38,573 nucleotides of DNA from Photobacterium alginatilyticum (GTDB lineage Bacteria; Pseudomonadota; Gammaproteobacteria; Enterobacterales; Vibrionaceae), in contig NZ_RSEJ01000040.1 in assembly GCF_009910675.1 (NCBI RefSeq), positions 1 through 38,573 on the forward strand, in the 5' to 3' direction. Made by a program: the position numbers and the translations under genes. Positions 15,989 to 24,978 of this stretch are shown here, piece after piece. The stretch's first letter is position 1, and the number at the start of each line of letters is the position of its first letter. The notes beneath the pieces were generated by a model that saw only the letters and a list, made by a program, of their open reading frames with translations, was not told the DNA's origin and did not search any database.

Positions 15989-16966
15989 ATGTTTACGTTT
16001 CTGGTCAAGCGCCTGTTTCAGGCACTGATAGTGATGTTTGTGATCAGTCTGGTGGCGTTTGCCATTCAGGATAACCTTGGCGACCCATTGCGCGAGCTGG
16101 TGGGGCAGTCGGTATCAGAAGCTGAACGTCAACAACTACGTGATGAGTTGGGTTTGAACGACCCGTTTGTAGCCAAATACAGCCGTTTTCTCGGCAATGC
16201 CGTTCAGGGAGATTTAGGAACATCCTACTTCTTTAAGCGTCCGGCAGTCGACGTTATTCTCGACAAGCTGGTAGCCACATTGGAGCTGGTGTTCGGGGCA
16301 ACGTTAATCATTATAGTGGTGTCGATACCACTCGGGGTTTATTCCGCTATCCACCCCAATAGCCTGTTTACCAAAGTGGTGATGGCTTTCAGTAGTATCG
16401 GGATCTCGATCCCTGTGTTCCTGACAGCGATCATGCTGATGTATGTATTTTCGATTGAACTTGGCTGGCTGCCTTCTTTCGGTCGGGGGGACACCTACAA
16501 CCTGCTTGGCTGGGAGTCAGGCTTCTTTACCCTCGACGGACTTCGCCATCTCGTGTTGCCTTGTGTGGCTCTTGCATCAATCATGCTGCCGCTGTTTATC
16601 CGTCTGGTTCGCTCTGAGATGCTGGAAGTCCTGAGCTCGGAATACATCAAGTTTGCCAAGGCCAAGGGCCTGGCGATGAATAAAATTTATTATCAGCACG
16701 CACTGAAAAATACCATGCTACCGGTGCTGACGGTAGGCGGCGTGCAGATAGGTACCATGGTGGCTTATACCATTTTGACCGAAACGGTGTTCCAGTGGCC
16801 GGGTACCGGCTTCTTGTTCCTCGAAGCGATTAACCGTGTTGATACCCCGCTGATCACCGCATACGTTATTTTTGTTGGTCTGATCTTCGTCGTCACCAAC
16901 ACCATTGTTGACCTGCTGTATGGTTTGGTTAACCCGACTGTCAACCTGACTGGCAAAGGAGAGTAA
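15989..16966 (+). CDS. Peptide-type ABC importer, permease 1 (DppB type)
   Basis: A 325-residue inner membrane permease of the DppB/OppB family. N-terminal MFTFLVKRLFQALIVMFVISLVAF is the first membrane segment. A periplasmic part with the family-typical DPLRELVG and LNDPFVAKYSRFLGNAVQGDLG follows, then five more membrane segments. The EAA coupling loop SEYIKFAKAKGLAMNKIYYQHALKN docks to the ATPase. Start ATG at 15989 with a purine-rich SD. The next permease begins 3 bp after the stop, so the two are translationally coupled. Confidence 0.94.
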   Translation: MFTFLVKRLFQALIVMFVISLVAFAIQDNLGDPLRELVGQSVSEAERQQLRDELGLNDPFVAKYSRFLGNAVQGDLGTSYFFKRPAVDVILDKLVATLELVFGATLIIIVVSIPLGVYSAIHPNSLFTKVVMAFSSIGISIPVFLTAIMLMYVFSIELGWLPSFGRGDTYNLLGWESGFFTLDGLRHLVLPCVALASIMLPLFIRLVRSEMLEVLSSEYIKFAKAKGLAMNKIYYQHALKNTMLPVLTVGGVQIGTMVAYTILTETVFQWPGTGFLFLEAINRVDTPLITAYVIFVGLIFVVTNTIVDLLYGLVNPTVNLTGKGE

Positions 16967-16969
16967 GTC

Positions 16970-17911
16970 ATGAGTAGTACGACAGTAGCAGCGCCGAGCC
17001 GTTGGGAACGATTTAAGCAATCGGACATTCTGTATTATTTCCTCAAAGACAAAGTGGCAATGTTCAGCTTTGCGGTCTTTATGGTTTTTGTGGTCTCGGC
17101 GGTGCTGGCACCTTGGGTAGCACCGACTAACCCGTACGATCTGTCTACCATTGATATCATGGACTCTGAGTTGCCGCCGTCATGGATGGAAGAGGGTGAT
17201 AGCCGTTTCTTGCTGGGTACCGATGATCAGGGACGAGATATTTTCTCGACCATGCTTTACGGCTCACGTCTGTCGCTGACGATTGGTCTTCTGGCCGTTG
17301 GTTTGCAGTTGATACTTGGCGTGGTTATCGGCTTGAGTGCCGGTTATTACGGCGGCCGTGTCGACAGCTTCCTGATGCGCTTTGCCGATGTTCAGCTGTC
17401 TTTTTCGACCATGATGGTAGCTATCATTGTTTCGGCTATCTTCCGTACTGCACTGGGTGCCGAGTTATTTGCCCAGTATGCGGTAGTGATGCTGGTGGTG
17501 ATTATCGGGGTGGCGGAATGGCCGCAGTACGCGCGGACAGTGCGTGCCTCGGTACTGGCCGAGAAGAAGAAAGAGTATGTTGAGGCCGCTCGTGTTATGG
17601 GTTTTAAGGCGCCTCGTATCATGTTCCGTCATATTCTGCCAAACTGCCTGTCTCCAATTCTGGTTATTTCGACCGTACAGGTGGCGAATGCGATTATGTC
17701 CGAAGCCGCCCTGTCTTTCCTCGGGTTAGGTCTGCCGGTTGATCAGCCGTCACTGGGCTCGCTGATCAGCATCGGCTTTAACTACATTTTCTCGGGTTCA
17801 TGGTGGATCACGGCCTTCCCAGGTCTGGTACTGGTGACCCTGGTACTGGTTATCAACCTGTTGGGCGACTGGCTGCGCGATGTCTTTAACCCGAAGATTT
17901 ACAAAGGGTAG
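16970..17911 (+). CDS. Peptide-type ABC importer, permease 2 (DppC type)
   Basis: A 313-residue partner permease of the DppC/OppC family. A cytoplasmic N-terminus (SRWERFKQSDILYYFLKDKVA) precedes TM1, then the characteristic LGTDDQGRDIFSTMLYGSRLSL segment. The EAA loop KEYVEAARVMGFKAPRIMFRHILPN is followed by the usual NPKIYKG C-terminus. It pairs with permease 1 to form the channel. GGAGAG overlaps the end of the preceding gene and serves as SD. It is the last gene of the operon, ending 33 bp before a hairpin terminator. Confidence 0.94.
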   Translation: MSSTTVAAPSRWERFKQSDILYYFLKDKVAMFSFAVFMVFVVSAVLAPWVAPTNPYDLSTIDIMDSELPPSWMEEGDSRFLLGTDDQGRDIFSTMLYGSRLSLTIGLLAVGLQLILGVVIGLSAGYYGGRVDSFLMRFADVQLSFSTMMVAIIVSAIFRTALGAELFAQYAVVMLVVIIGVAEWPQYARTVRASVLAEKKKEYVEAARVMGFKAPRIMFRHILPNCLSPILVISTVQVANAIMSEAALSFLGLGLPVDQPSLGSLISIGFNYIFSGSWWITAFPGLVLVTLVLVINLLGDWLRDVFNPKIYKG

Positions 17912-17943
17912 CGGCGAGTTACTAGGTTAGAGTTGCGAGATTG

Positions 17944-17971
17944 AAAAGGCGGCCGGGAGGCCGCCTTTGTT
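17944..17971. terminator. Terminator between ABC operon and lipoprotein gene
   Basis: A perfect 10-bp stem (17945-17954 with 17959-17968) with a GGGA loop, between convergent genes. The T runs on either side are short, so efficiency is uncertain. Confidence 0.7.
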
Positions 17972-17991
17972 ACTTGGCTGAGAAAAGAAGG

Positions 17992-20900
17992 CTAGTAATT
18001 AACTTCTGGCTGAGTGGCGATTTCGATGGCATCAAACGGTGTGTTTGGCTCATTCGTATAAATTGTCTTTAACGCCCATGCAGCTTCTGGTGACCATTTA
18101 CCGTAATACTGTTCTTTACCATCAGTCTGGTGTCGTAAACCAAGTGCATGTCCCATCTCATGGATCACTATCTCTTTGTCCCACACGGCACCGGGTGTGC
18201 CGTCTGTCGGCATGTTACCTAAGTTAATCCAAGATACCCAATCATTGCTAAAGGCATGTGTAGTTGGATTGACCATGGCTGTTGTTGCGCCGGTGTAAGG
18301 TCCGTAGCTTACATTGGCTTTCATGTTGGAGTAATCGCCAACTTCAGGGATCACAACCGCAGTGTCTAAACTGAAGACAAAAGCACGCTCGATTCCGCCT
18401 ACGGATTGATAGTCCTGTTGTAGCTTCTCGATAACGTTGTCAACCGATTGGCTACCACCTTTGTTAAAGTCACGGTAACTGCTAGTGTCGATATCAAGGT
18501 ATCTAGGTTCGGTAAAAATATCACCTAATAACGCTTCATGGTACGCAATTGCATCTGTGATTCGAGCATCAATGGCAGTACCTTGCTTACCGACAATATA
18601 GATATTAATCGGGTTGCTTGGGCTGACATCCCAGCGGAAAGTCCCTTGTTGCTCAAACATAGGGAGTTCTGGCGTTCCATTTAGAAACTGATTTAAATTA
18701 CCTTCAACAAAACCTTTGTTAGTCAGGGTGTTGATATCTTGAATCAGTGCTTTTAACTGATCCTTACCCATTGCTGGTTTTTCTTTATAGACTGCCTGGT
18801 GGAAATCTTTGCCTTCTTTATGATCTTTGAAGAAGAAAGAGGCTGGAAAATCTTTCTCTGCCACAAGCAGTAATTGATCTTTCCCGCCTGCAATTGCTAA
18901 CTCAAAAGAGTCTTCACCTTCTGACAGGGTGTAAATATGGCTGGTTTTGTCATACACGTATTTGATCTTTTCTTGCTTTTCCGGCGCATCGCAGGTTGCG
19001 ATGTTTACGGTGTTACCGGAAGTGAATGTGACGGTTTCACAGCGCCAGTCTGGGTTGCCATTCGATGAGTCTGAATTCTCGTCATACACCCTCACGTATG
19101 GAGTATCGGGTGCAAAAGCCTGACCATTAGATTTAACCTTGGTTAAATTATCACGCAGTGTTGTTAGCGCCGCTTTGTCTTTATTCTGGATGATAACTTC
19201 GTTTATACCCTCAATGGCATCGATCAGCAGCTCGGTGCCATTGTTAGAGTAGGCTATAGAGATGACTTCCTGAACATTTTCATCATCTAAGTCAAAGATA
19301 ATACTGCCGTTATCCTGAACAGTGTAGGAACCCATAGCTTTTTCTTCGCTGATAATTGTGTTATCGGCAAGAGTAAGCTCGAGTTGTATAAACCCTTCGC
19401 TGTTTTCCCATACCAGCCAACTGAGCGGCTTACCTTCGTAGTCGGCAAAAGAATACTCAGGTGCCGGTAACTCACCTTCTTTCTTCTCTACGGTCAGTTC
19501 AAATGAAACGGCTTCAGAGCGCTCCTTTTCATCATCAACAGCGTAAATCCGGATTGGGAAAACCCCGGCTTTCTGGCTGTTTCCTTTCAGAGTGTGTCCC
19601 ACAAGAATAATGCCCGATGGTGCATTCTCAAACTCATAGGTAACTTCTCCACCATCAGGATCAGTCCCGAACAACATAGATAGATCGACAGGCTGAATGT
19701 CCTGACCTTGCTTGATGGTTTGTGGTGCGATTTGGCCAGTGACTGGCGGTGTTTCATTTTTAATGATGATGCTAAATTGCAGGGCCTGAGAGCTATTACG
19801 TAAATCTTTCGCGGTAACCTCAACGTTAAATTTTCCCGCTTGTTTGATTGTACCGGTAATATCACCCGTTCCTTCATTGATTGCTAGACCTGCAGGTAGC
19901 CCAGCTGCGCTATAGGTTAGCAGGTCGTTTTCTGGATCGTCAAAATAGCCACTTGTTTCAATCGGATCAATCGTTTGATCATATGAGGCCACCACGTCTT
20001 TCATTTCTATATCAGGCTTTAGCTGTGGGGCTTGGTTGCCTTCGACCGTGAAGGTCAGGTGAGTTACCATGGAGCGAGCACCTTGCGCATCGATAGCAAC
20101 AATTTGTACCTTGAATGTCCCTGTTTGAGCAGTTGTGCCCGCAAGTGTTGCAGTATTGTTCTGCTCATTGATAGTGGCTGAGATACCCTTAGGCAGGCCA
20201 CTAAATGTCCACTTGATCTTGTCGCTGTCAGCATCCGTGGCAGTGAGCAGAATCTCTGGCATCGTCATATCTTGAACGAGGGCTATTTTTGCCTCACTGT
20301 CAGAAGTGATTTTTGGCCGTTCATTTTTACTAACCAGACCTTCATCGCTGACGGTGATAGCCGTTTTTTCCAATATTTCAGCATCATCGATAGCAGCGAC
20401 TACCGTTGAGATTTCTTTTAGTGTCTTCAGTTCTACCTGGTTCTGGTGATCAACCAGTGTTTCGCCAACAAGGTTAAGTTTTTCGAGGTTAAGATCAGCG
20501 CTTGTATTGTTATTTGCTGCCGCAATGTAATCGCCAAATACCTGCTCTGATGTCAGGTTGAGCGTATTTAGTGCGTCGATGATTTGTTTTTCAGCGTCTG
20601 ATGCGGAGAGTCCGGTTTCGATCAGGTTAACTTTCATCGTGGTAAACGGTGTTGCGACTTTAGAACCGGCAGGAGCGGATAGTTTAATGCCGGCTTTAAG
20701 TGGACCACGTGTTGAGTCAATGGAGTCATCAGTGGTTTCTGCACAAACCTTATTGTTTTGGTAGGTTGCAGGAATTTTGATTTGGCCGTTCAGATCTGTC
20801 TGATGAAGGGGGGTCTCACAGGTACCGCTGTTATCTGTATCGACAGAAATCGCTGCATTGGCAATATAGCCGTCAATGACCGTAAAAGTAAAAGATTTTG

Positions 20901-21018
20901 GCTGAGATTCTGGTTGAGGTGCTGGAGTGACCGAGCCACTGCTGCCATCCCCGCCACAGCCTGTCATTGAGAGAGTCGCCGCTAAAGACGCTGCTAACAC
21001 TGAGTATTTAAAGTGCAT
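17992..21018 (-). CDS. Large lipoprotein with Ig-like repeats and metzincin-like zinc motif
   Basis: A 1008-residue predicted lipoprotein I cannot assign to a named family. The signal peptide ends in a lipobox (MTGC, Cys21) followed by a Gly/Ser/Pro-rich linker. Residues about 45-220 resemble N-terminal modules of vibrio/shewanella surface lipoproteins (VIDGYIANAAISVDTDNSG, PFTTMKVNLIETGL). About 235-515 hold three cadherin/Ig-like repeats (DADSDKIKWTFSGLPKGIS; DDPENDLLTYSAAGLPAGL; TDPDGGEVTYEFENAPSGI). The C-terminus has HEMGHALGLRH at 953-963, the HExxHxxGxxH zinc signature of metzincin proteases. Only 45 residues follow and they contain no methionine, so a usual Met-turn is missing. Probably a surface- or periplasm-facing protease or adhesin-like protein. 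By eye it is more AT-rich than its neighbours. A CRP-like site lies upstream. Confidence 0.85.
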   Translation of the reverse strand: MHFKYSVLAASLAATLSMTGCGGDGSSGSVTPAPQPESQPKSFTFTVIDGYIANAAISVDTDNSGTCETPLHQTDLNGQIKIPATYQNNKVCAETTDDSIDSTRGPLKAGIKLSAPAGSKVATPFTTMKVNLIETGLSASDAEKQIIDALNTLNLTSEQVFGDYIAAANNNTSADLNLEKLNLVGETLVDHQNQVELKTLKEISTVVAAIDDAEILEKTAITVSDEGLVSKNERPKITSDSEAKIALVQDMTMPEILLTATDADSDKIKWTFSGLPKGISATINEQNNTATLAGTTAQTGTFKVQIVAIDAQGARSMVTHLTFTVEGNQAPQLKPDIEMKDVVASYDQTIDPIETSGYFDDPENDLLTYSAAGLPAGLAINEGTGDITGTIKQAGKFNVEVTAKDLRNSSQALQFSIIIKNETPPVTGQIAPQTIKQGQDIQPVDLSMLFGTDPDGGEVTYEFENAPSGIILVGHTLKGNSQKAGVFPIRIYAVDDEKERSEAVSFELTVEKKEGELPAPEYSFADYEGKPLSWLVWENSEGFIQLELTLADNTIISEEKAMGSYTVQDNGSIIFDLDDENVQEVISIAYSNNGTELLIDAIEGINEVIIQNKDKAALTTLRDNLTKVKSNGQAFAPDTPYVRVYDENSDSSNGNPDWRCETVTFTSGNTVNIATCDAPEKQEKIKYVYDKTSHIYTLSEGEDSFELAIAGGKDQLLLVAEKDFPASFFFKDHKEGKDFHQAVYKEKPAMGKDQLKALIQDINTLTNKGFVEGNLNQFLNGTPELPMFEQQGTFRWDVSPSNPINIYIVGKQGTAIDARITDAIAYHEALLGDIFTEPRYLDIDTSSYRDFNKGGSQSVDNVIEKLQQDYQSVGGIERAFVFSLDTAVVIPEVGDYSNMKANVSYGPYTGATTAMVNPTTHAFSNDWVSWINLGNMPTDGTPGAVWDKEIVIHEMGHALGLRHQTDGKEQYYGKWSPEAAWALKTIYTNEPNTPFDAIEIATQPEVNY

Positions 21019-21322
21019 GAAGATTTCCTAGCTAATGTGTTTTATGTGATTAAGATTATGATTTTTAGTTTTTTTATGTGTTGTTGCTCACATAATTTCG
21101 CGCACATATATACCGGATATGTTTTTACGATCAATGTCTCGCTTTTATATATGTGACACCTCACCTTCATTTCATAGCTGAATGCTTGATATTTGTGCAC
21201 TGAATTCTTGTGGATGCATTTTTCCTCTTAATTATTTGATTTATATGCTTAAAAGATCAAGGCGAGTATAGGCATTAATCGGTGGTGTCAGGATGAGGTG
21301 AAGGTGCAGATAGGCAGATACA
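21019..21322. other. AT-rich region upstream of the lipoprotein gene
   Basis: About 300 bp with no coding sequence I can support. It contains the CRP-like site at 21077-21092 and long A/T runs. It separates the lipoprotein gene from the terminator of the upstream yjiH-type gene, so the lipoprotein should have its own promoter here. Confidence 0.6.
21077..21092. promoter_or_regulatory. CRP-like site upstream of lipoprotein gene
   Basis: TGTGT-TGTTGC-TCACA matches the CRP consensus TGTGA-N6-TCACA at 9 of 10 core bases. It lies 59 bp upstream of the lipoprotein start codon. CRP control is inferred from the match alone. Confidence 0.42.
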
Positions 21323-21353
21323 AAAAAACCAGCTGACGGGCAGCTGGTTTTTT
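21323..21353. terminator. Terminator of the yjiH-type gene
   Basis: A perfect 13-bp stem (21323-21335 with 21341-21353) and 5-nt loop with A and T runs on both sides. It lies 20 bp after the stop of the minus-strand membrane protein gene and could act on both strands. Confidence 0.9.
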
Positions 21354-21373
21354 ATATAAGGATACACTAGTGG

Positions 21374-22741
21374 TTAAAAGAACAGGTGTCCCATCAGCGC
21401 AATGACCGGCAGGGTTACGATAGTACGCAGGATGAAGATCATGAACAGCTCCCATGGCTTAACCGGGATTTTACTGCCGATCAGCAGGGCACCGATTTCC
21501 GACATATAAATCAGCTGGGTCACAGACATCGCTGCAATGACGAAGCGAGTCAGATCACTTTCGATGCCGGATGCCAGTATTGACGGCAGGAACATATCGG
21601 CAAAACCGACCACAATGGTCTCAGACGCTGCTGTCGCTTCCGGAATTTGCAGTAGCTCCAGAAACGGGATAAACGGCAGTCCGAGGATGCTGAATACCGG
21701 CGTATTTTCAGCGATCACCAGTGCGACAGTACCGATTGCCATTACTACAGGCAGCACACCGAAAATCATGTCCACAGCATTTTTCACGCCTTCTGTGATG
21801 ACATGGCGCAGGCTCTTTACTTCAGCCGCTTTGTTAAGAGCCTGTTCCAGGCCAAAGCTCACAACTGTTTTCCCTGCCGGTACGGCTTCGTAGTCTTCGG
21901 TAAGATCGGTACCGTCGATGTACTTATCTTTTTTCCAGGATAGCGGCGGTAGGCGAGGCACAATGACAGCTGCTGCCAGACCTGCCAGACAAACCGTCAT
22001 ATAGAACGGGGCAAACATATGTTCCAGGTTAACCTGAGCAATAACCACCAGGCTGAACGTGATAGAGACGGCAGTGAACGTGGTACCGATCACGGCAGCT
22101 TCACGTTCGGTGTAGATTTTGCTCTCGTACTGTTTGCTGGTCATCAGTACACCGACGCTACCGTCACCCAGCCAAGAGGCAATACAGTTAACGGCAGAGC
22201 GTCCCGGCAGGTTGAAGAGCGGACGCATGATACGGGTAAACAGGGCACCGACAAACTCAAGCAGGCCGAAGTTCAGTAGAAGCGGCAATAGCAGGCCAGC
22301 GAACAGGAATACCGAAAAGAGAACAGGCAACAAGTCATTGAGTACCAGGCCGCCTGTCGCGCCATCATGGATCATCTCTGGACCAATGCCAAAGAAGGTC
22401 ATCAGGACGAATACGGCGCCCATTTGCTGGACAACAAACCATGGCAACGTCGGGTTGAGCAGGCCGCTCAAAAAGCTGTTTTCGGTGATCGCTCGAGGCT
22501 TGAAGAGTTTGGTCAAAATGGCTGCCCCTGCGGTCAGGGAGATCACGAATGTCACAATGGCTGTCAGCATACCGTCAAACAGCGTCTGAACGGACTTGGC
22601 CAGCACTGCAATAGGAATGGTTAGGGTGTCCTGGTATTCGATAGGTGCCATGAACAGAAACACACCTAACAGTGAAGGAAGAAGAAACATAAGCCACGTG
22701 GCTTTGTTTCTGGATGATGTTGCTATCGCCTGATCCTGCAT
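21374..22741 (-). CDS. YjiH family membrane protein (nucleoside recognition/Gate domain)
   Basis: A 455-residue polytopic inner membrane protein matching the YjiH family, which carries the nucleoside-transporter Gate domain. About ten hydrophobic segments are visible, the first at about residues 14-32 (ATWLMFLLPSLLGVFLF). Family-typical stretches are NCIASWLGDGSVGVLMTSKQY and FGVLPVVMAIGTVALVIAENTP. A soluble loop rich in charged residues lies around 270-300 (KKDKYIDGTDLTEDYE). Transport is likely but the substrate is unknown. AAGG is about 8 nt before the ATG. It is monocistronic, with a strong terminator behind it and a CRP-like site upstream. Confidence 0.88.
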   Translation of the reverse strand: MQDQAIATSSRNKATWLMFLLPSLLGVFLFMAPIEYQDTLTIPIAVLAKSVQTLFDGMLTAIVTFVISLTAGAAILTKLFKPRAITENSFLSGLLNPTLPWFVVQQMGAVFVLMTFFGIGPEMIHDGATGGLVLNDLLPVLFSVFLFAGLLLPLLLNFGLLEFVGALFTRIMRPLFNLPGRSAVNCIASWLGDGSVGVLMTSKQYESKIYTEREAAVIGTTFTAVSITFSLVVIAQVNLEHMFAPFYMTVCLAGLAAAVIVPRLPPLSWKKDKYIDGTDLTEDYEAVPAGKTVVSFGLEQALNKAAEVKSLRHVITEGVKNAVDMIFGVLPVVMAIGTVALVIAENTPVFSILGLPFIPFLELLQIPEATAASETIVVGFADMFLPSILASGIESDLTRFVIAAMSVTQLIYMSEIGALLIGSKIPVKPWELFMIFILRTIVTLPVIALMGHLFF

Positions 22742-22883
22742 ACTCGACCTTTAACTAACTGTATTGACTGGGAGTAAATAACTGCTCTATGCCTTTCGGA
22801 ATAAATATTCACTGATCATCCATAATCAGGTGGTGAAAGGTTACAGTTTTTAGTTTGGAAATGGAATACTTTGCGGTGTTTAA

Positions 22884-22899
22884 TGTGTATTTATTCACT
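22884..22899. promoter_or_regulatory. CRP-like site upstream of the yjiH-type gene
   Basis: TGTGT-ATTTAT-TCACT matches 8 of 10 CRP core bases, about 143 bp upstream of the start codon. Weak evidence. Confidence 0.3.
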
Positions 22900-23020
22900 T
22901 TTATTCTGTCAAATAGCTTGTTTGCAGTTACTTGCAGTTAAGGTGTGATGACAAGATATGCACTTTGTTAAGTAATTGAAATGGAGGCTGTGGCATGTCC
23001 TCCACCGTTCATTGTTCCCT

Positions 23021-23131
23021 TTATAATTTGAAAACCTTGCTGCATTGCTTGCAGCGATAGATCGATTTATAGAGCAAACGTTGCCAGAAGTTCCTTTTAA
23101 TTCTAATCACCTGAGTACAGCGACATTCCAT
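23021..23131 (-). CDS. 36-residue zinc-ribbon-like small protein
   Basis: A short ORF between gor and the yjiH-type gene, start ATG at 23129-23131, stop TAA at 23021-23023. It encodes 36 residues with two cysteine pairs, CRC (C3, C5) and CKQC (C27, C30), separated by a basic aromatic stretch (IRIKRNFWQRLLYKSIYR). This is the layout of a minimal treble-clef or zinc-ribbon knuckle. AAAGGA lies about 9 nt before the ATG, a good Shine-Dalgarno. The codons look like real coding sequence, not random. I recall similar tiny Cys-rich ORFs in vibrios but cannot name the family. The function is unknown; zinc binding is inferred from the cysteine spacing. Confidence 0.62.
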   Translation of the reverse strand: MECRCTQVIRIKRNFWQRLLYKSIYRCKQCSKVFKL

Positions 23132-23326
23132 TGGTGGTTTTCCTTTAATGGGTCAATATGTCTCGATCTTCTCATTTGGGGTTTGAATGAATGGTGAGGG
23201 TTATGTTCATCAGGGGTTAATAATGGTGGCGGGGGTTATGTACTAAAGCGGTTGAGCGGAGTTGGCTGTAACGATCTCTGTTGAGCTGATTAGGAGAGGT
23301 GTAGCGTGTAGTGAAAAGCCGTATAA
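23132..23326. other. Non-coding region right of the small ORF
   Basis: About 195 bp with no ORF I can support on either strand. It presumably holds the promoter of the 36-residue ORF, since the gor terminator at 23327-23371 isolates it from upstream transcription. Confidence 0.5.
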
Positions 23327-23371
23327 CAAAAAGCTGGTTAGATGCGCTGCAGTGAGGCTTCTAACCAGCTT
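23327..23371 (-). terminator. Terminator downstream of gor
   Basis: A perfect 12-bp stem (23331-23342 with 23360-23371) with a 17-nt loop, followed on the minus strand by TTTTTGT. A further 10-bp imperfect hairpin lies between it and the gor stop (23401-23426). Confidence 0.68.
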
Positions 23372-23434
23372 GGTAGGTTGTCTACAGAAGACTTATCTTT
23401 AGGCTGGTGGAAACTGCCACTAGCCTGTAGTTAT

Positions 23435-24808
23435 TTAGCGCATGGTAACGAATTCTTCCGAGCCCGTAGGGTGGATAGCCACGACGCTGTCGAAGTCTGC
23501 CTTGGTAGCTCCCATCTTCATCGCGACACCAAAACCCTGGATCATTTCGTCAACGGTATAACCGATACCGTGAAGGCCGACAACCTTCTCGTCCGGACCG
23601 GCACATACCAGCTTCATCTTGCATGGCTGGCGATGCGCGGTTACAGCGGTATACATGGCGGTGAAACCGGACTGGTAGACTTTGATATTGTCCTCGCCGT
23701 ACTCGGCGATGGCTTCAGGCTCCGTCAGGCCGATGGTGCCGATTGGCGGGTGGCTGAAGACCACGGTCGGGACCAGCTTGTAGTCCATCTTGGCGTCAGT
23801 TTTGCCGTTGAACAGGCGCTCAGAAAGCTGGCGGCCGGCCTTGACAGCGACAGGTGTCAGTTCGATACCGCCTTCCATGATATCGCCGACACAGTAGATA
23901 CCGTCGACGTTGGTCTGCTGGTACTCATCAACTTTGATGTAGCCGCGGCTGTTGGTCTCAACACCGGTAGCGGCCAGGTTGATTTTGTCCGTGGTCGGGT
24001 TACGGCCGATAGCCCAGATCAGGACATCGGTATTGTGAGATTCGCCGTTTTCGAAGTGCAGCGTGACAGAGCCGTCTGCTTCTTTCACAACTTCTTTCGG
24101 AATTGAGTGGGTGTGCAGGGTCGGGCCTTCCGCATCCATCACTTCGACCAGCGTATTGATGATCATCGGGTCAAAGCTGCGTAGTGGGGATTCCTTGCGG
24201 ACAAACAGGTGAGTGTCGGTACCCAGTGCACTCAGTACGCCGGCGATTTCAACGGCGATATAGCCTGCGCCAATCACGGCAGTGCGCTTTGGCTGCTCGT
24301 TAAGCTCAAAGAAACCGTTTGAGTCGATGCCGTGCTCGGCACCCGGTACGTTAGGAATAGTTGGTTCGCCGCCGACGGCAATCAGGATGTGATCGGCCGT
24401 ATAGTGCTCGCCGTTTACCTCGATGGTCTTCTTATCGCCCCCTTCTTTTTGATCAACAAAGCGGGCAAAACCATTGATCACTTCAATTTTGTTGTTGCCA
24501 AGCACATTATCGTATGCGGTATGAATGCGGCTGATATACGCCTCGCGGCTTTCTACCAGTTTGCTCCAGTCGAATTTTTTGACATCGACATCGAAGCCGT
24601 AATCTTTGGCGTACAGGTGCATGGCTTCGGCAATTTGCGCGCCATGCCACATGACTTTCTTCGGAACACAGCCGACGTTTACACAGGTACCGCCTAACGC
24701 TTTGGCTTCGATCAGCGCAACCTTGGCGCCGTGCATTGCTGCGCGGTTTGCTGATGCAATACCGCCGCTGCCGCCACCGATACAAATGTAATCAAAATGC
24801 TTTGCCAT
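23435..24808 (-). CDS. gor: Glutathione-disulfide reductase
   Basis: A 457-residue cytosolic flavoenzyme reducing GSSG to GSH with NADPH. FAD-binding GGGSGGIASANRAA at 11-24, the redox disulfide GGTCVNVGCVPKK with C42 and C47 (same positions as E. coli), the NADPH-binding GAGYIAVEIAGVL with downstream arginines (VRKESPLR) that favour NADPH, and the FAD motif VGDIMEGGIELTPVAV. The C-terminal active-site histidine of the partner subunit lies in AIHPTGSEEFVTMR. GGAG is about 7 nt before the ATG. It is transcribed in the same direction as rlmJ but not with it: rlmJ lies upstream and has its own terminator. Confidence 0.97.
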   Translation of the reverse strand: MAKHFDYICIGGGSGGIASANRAAMHGAKVALIEAKALGGTCVNVGCVPKKVMWHGAQIAEAMHLYAKDYGFDVDVKKFDWSKLVESREAYISRIHTAYDNVLGNNKIEVINGFARFVDQKEGGDKKTIEVNGEHYTADHILIAVGGEPTIPNVPGAEHGIDSNGFFELNEQPKRTAVIGAGYIAVEIAGVLSALGTDTHLFVRKESPLRSFDPMIINTLVEVMDAEGPTLHTHSIPKEVVKEADGSVTLHFENGESHNTDVLIWAIGRNPTTDKINLAATGVETNSRGYIKVDEYQQTNVDGIYCVGDIMEGGIELTPVAVKAGRQLSERLFNGKTDAKMDYKLVPTVVFSHPPIGTIGLTEPEAIAEYGEDNIKVYQSGFTAMYTAVTAHRQPCKMKLVCAGPDEKVVGLHGIGYTVDEMIQGFGVAMKMGATKADFDSVVAIHPTGSEEFVTMR

Positions 24809-24927
24809 GACTTTCTCCGCTTAATTCTACGATTTATTAGCTAAACCTAGTGTAATCAAGAACGCAGGGAGTTACGAGAGGGGAGGATCGAGAAAGTCGG
24901 GCTGGATAGTAATAACTGATGGCAGGA

Positions 24928-24955
24928 AAGAATAAAGGCGGGCTGGTACCCGCCT
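24928..24955 (-). terminator. Terminator of rlmJ
   Basis: A 7-bp GC-rich stem (24936-24942 with 24949-24955) with a 6-nt loop, followed on the minus strand by TTTATTCTTT. It lies 23 bp past the rlmJ stop. Confidence 0.65.
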
Positions 24956-24978
24956 CGGTTAATTATGCTCGAAGCCGG

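Noticed and set aside
23342..24106. A 254-codon plus-strand ORF over gor
   Set aside because: Antisense to gor; the protein is a shadow without recognisable domains, and the gor terminator overlaps its start.
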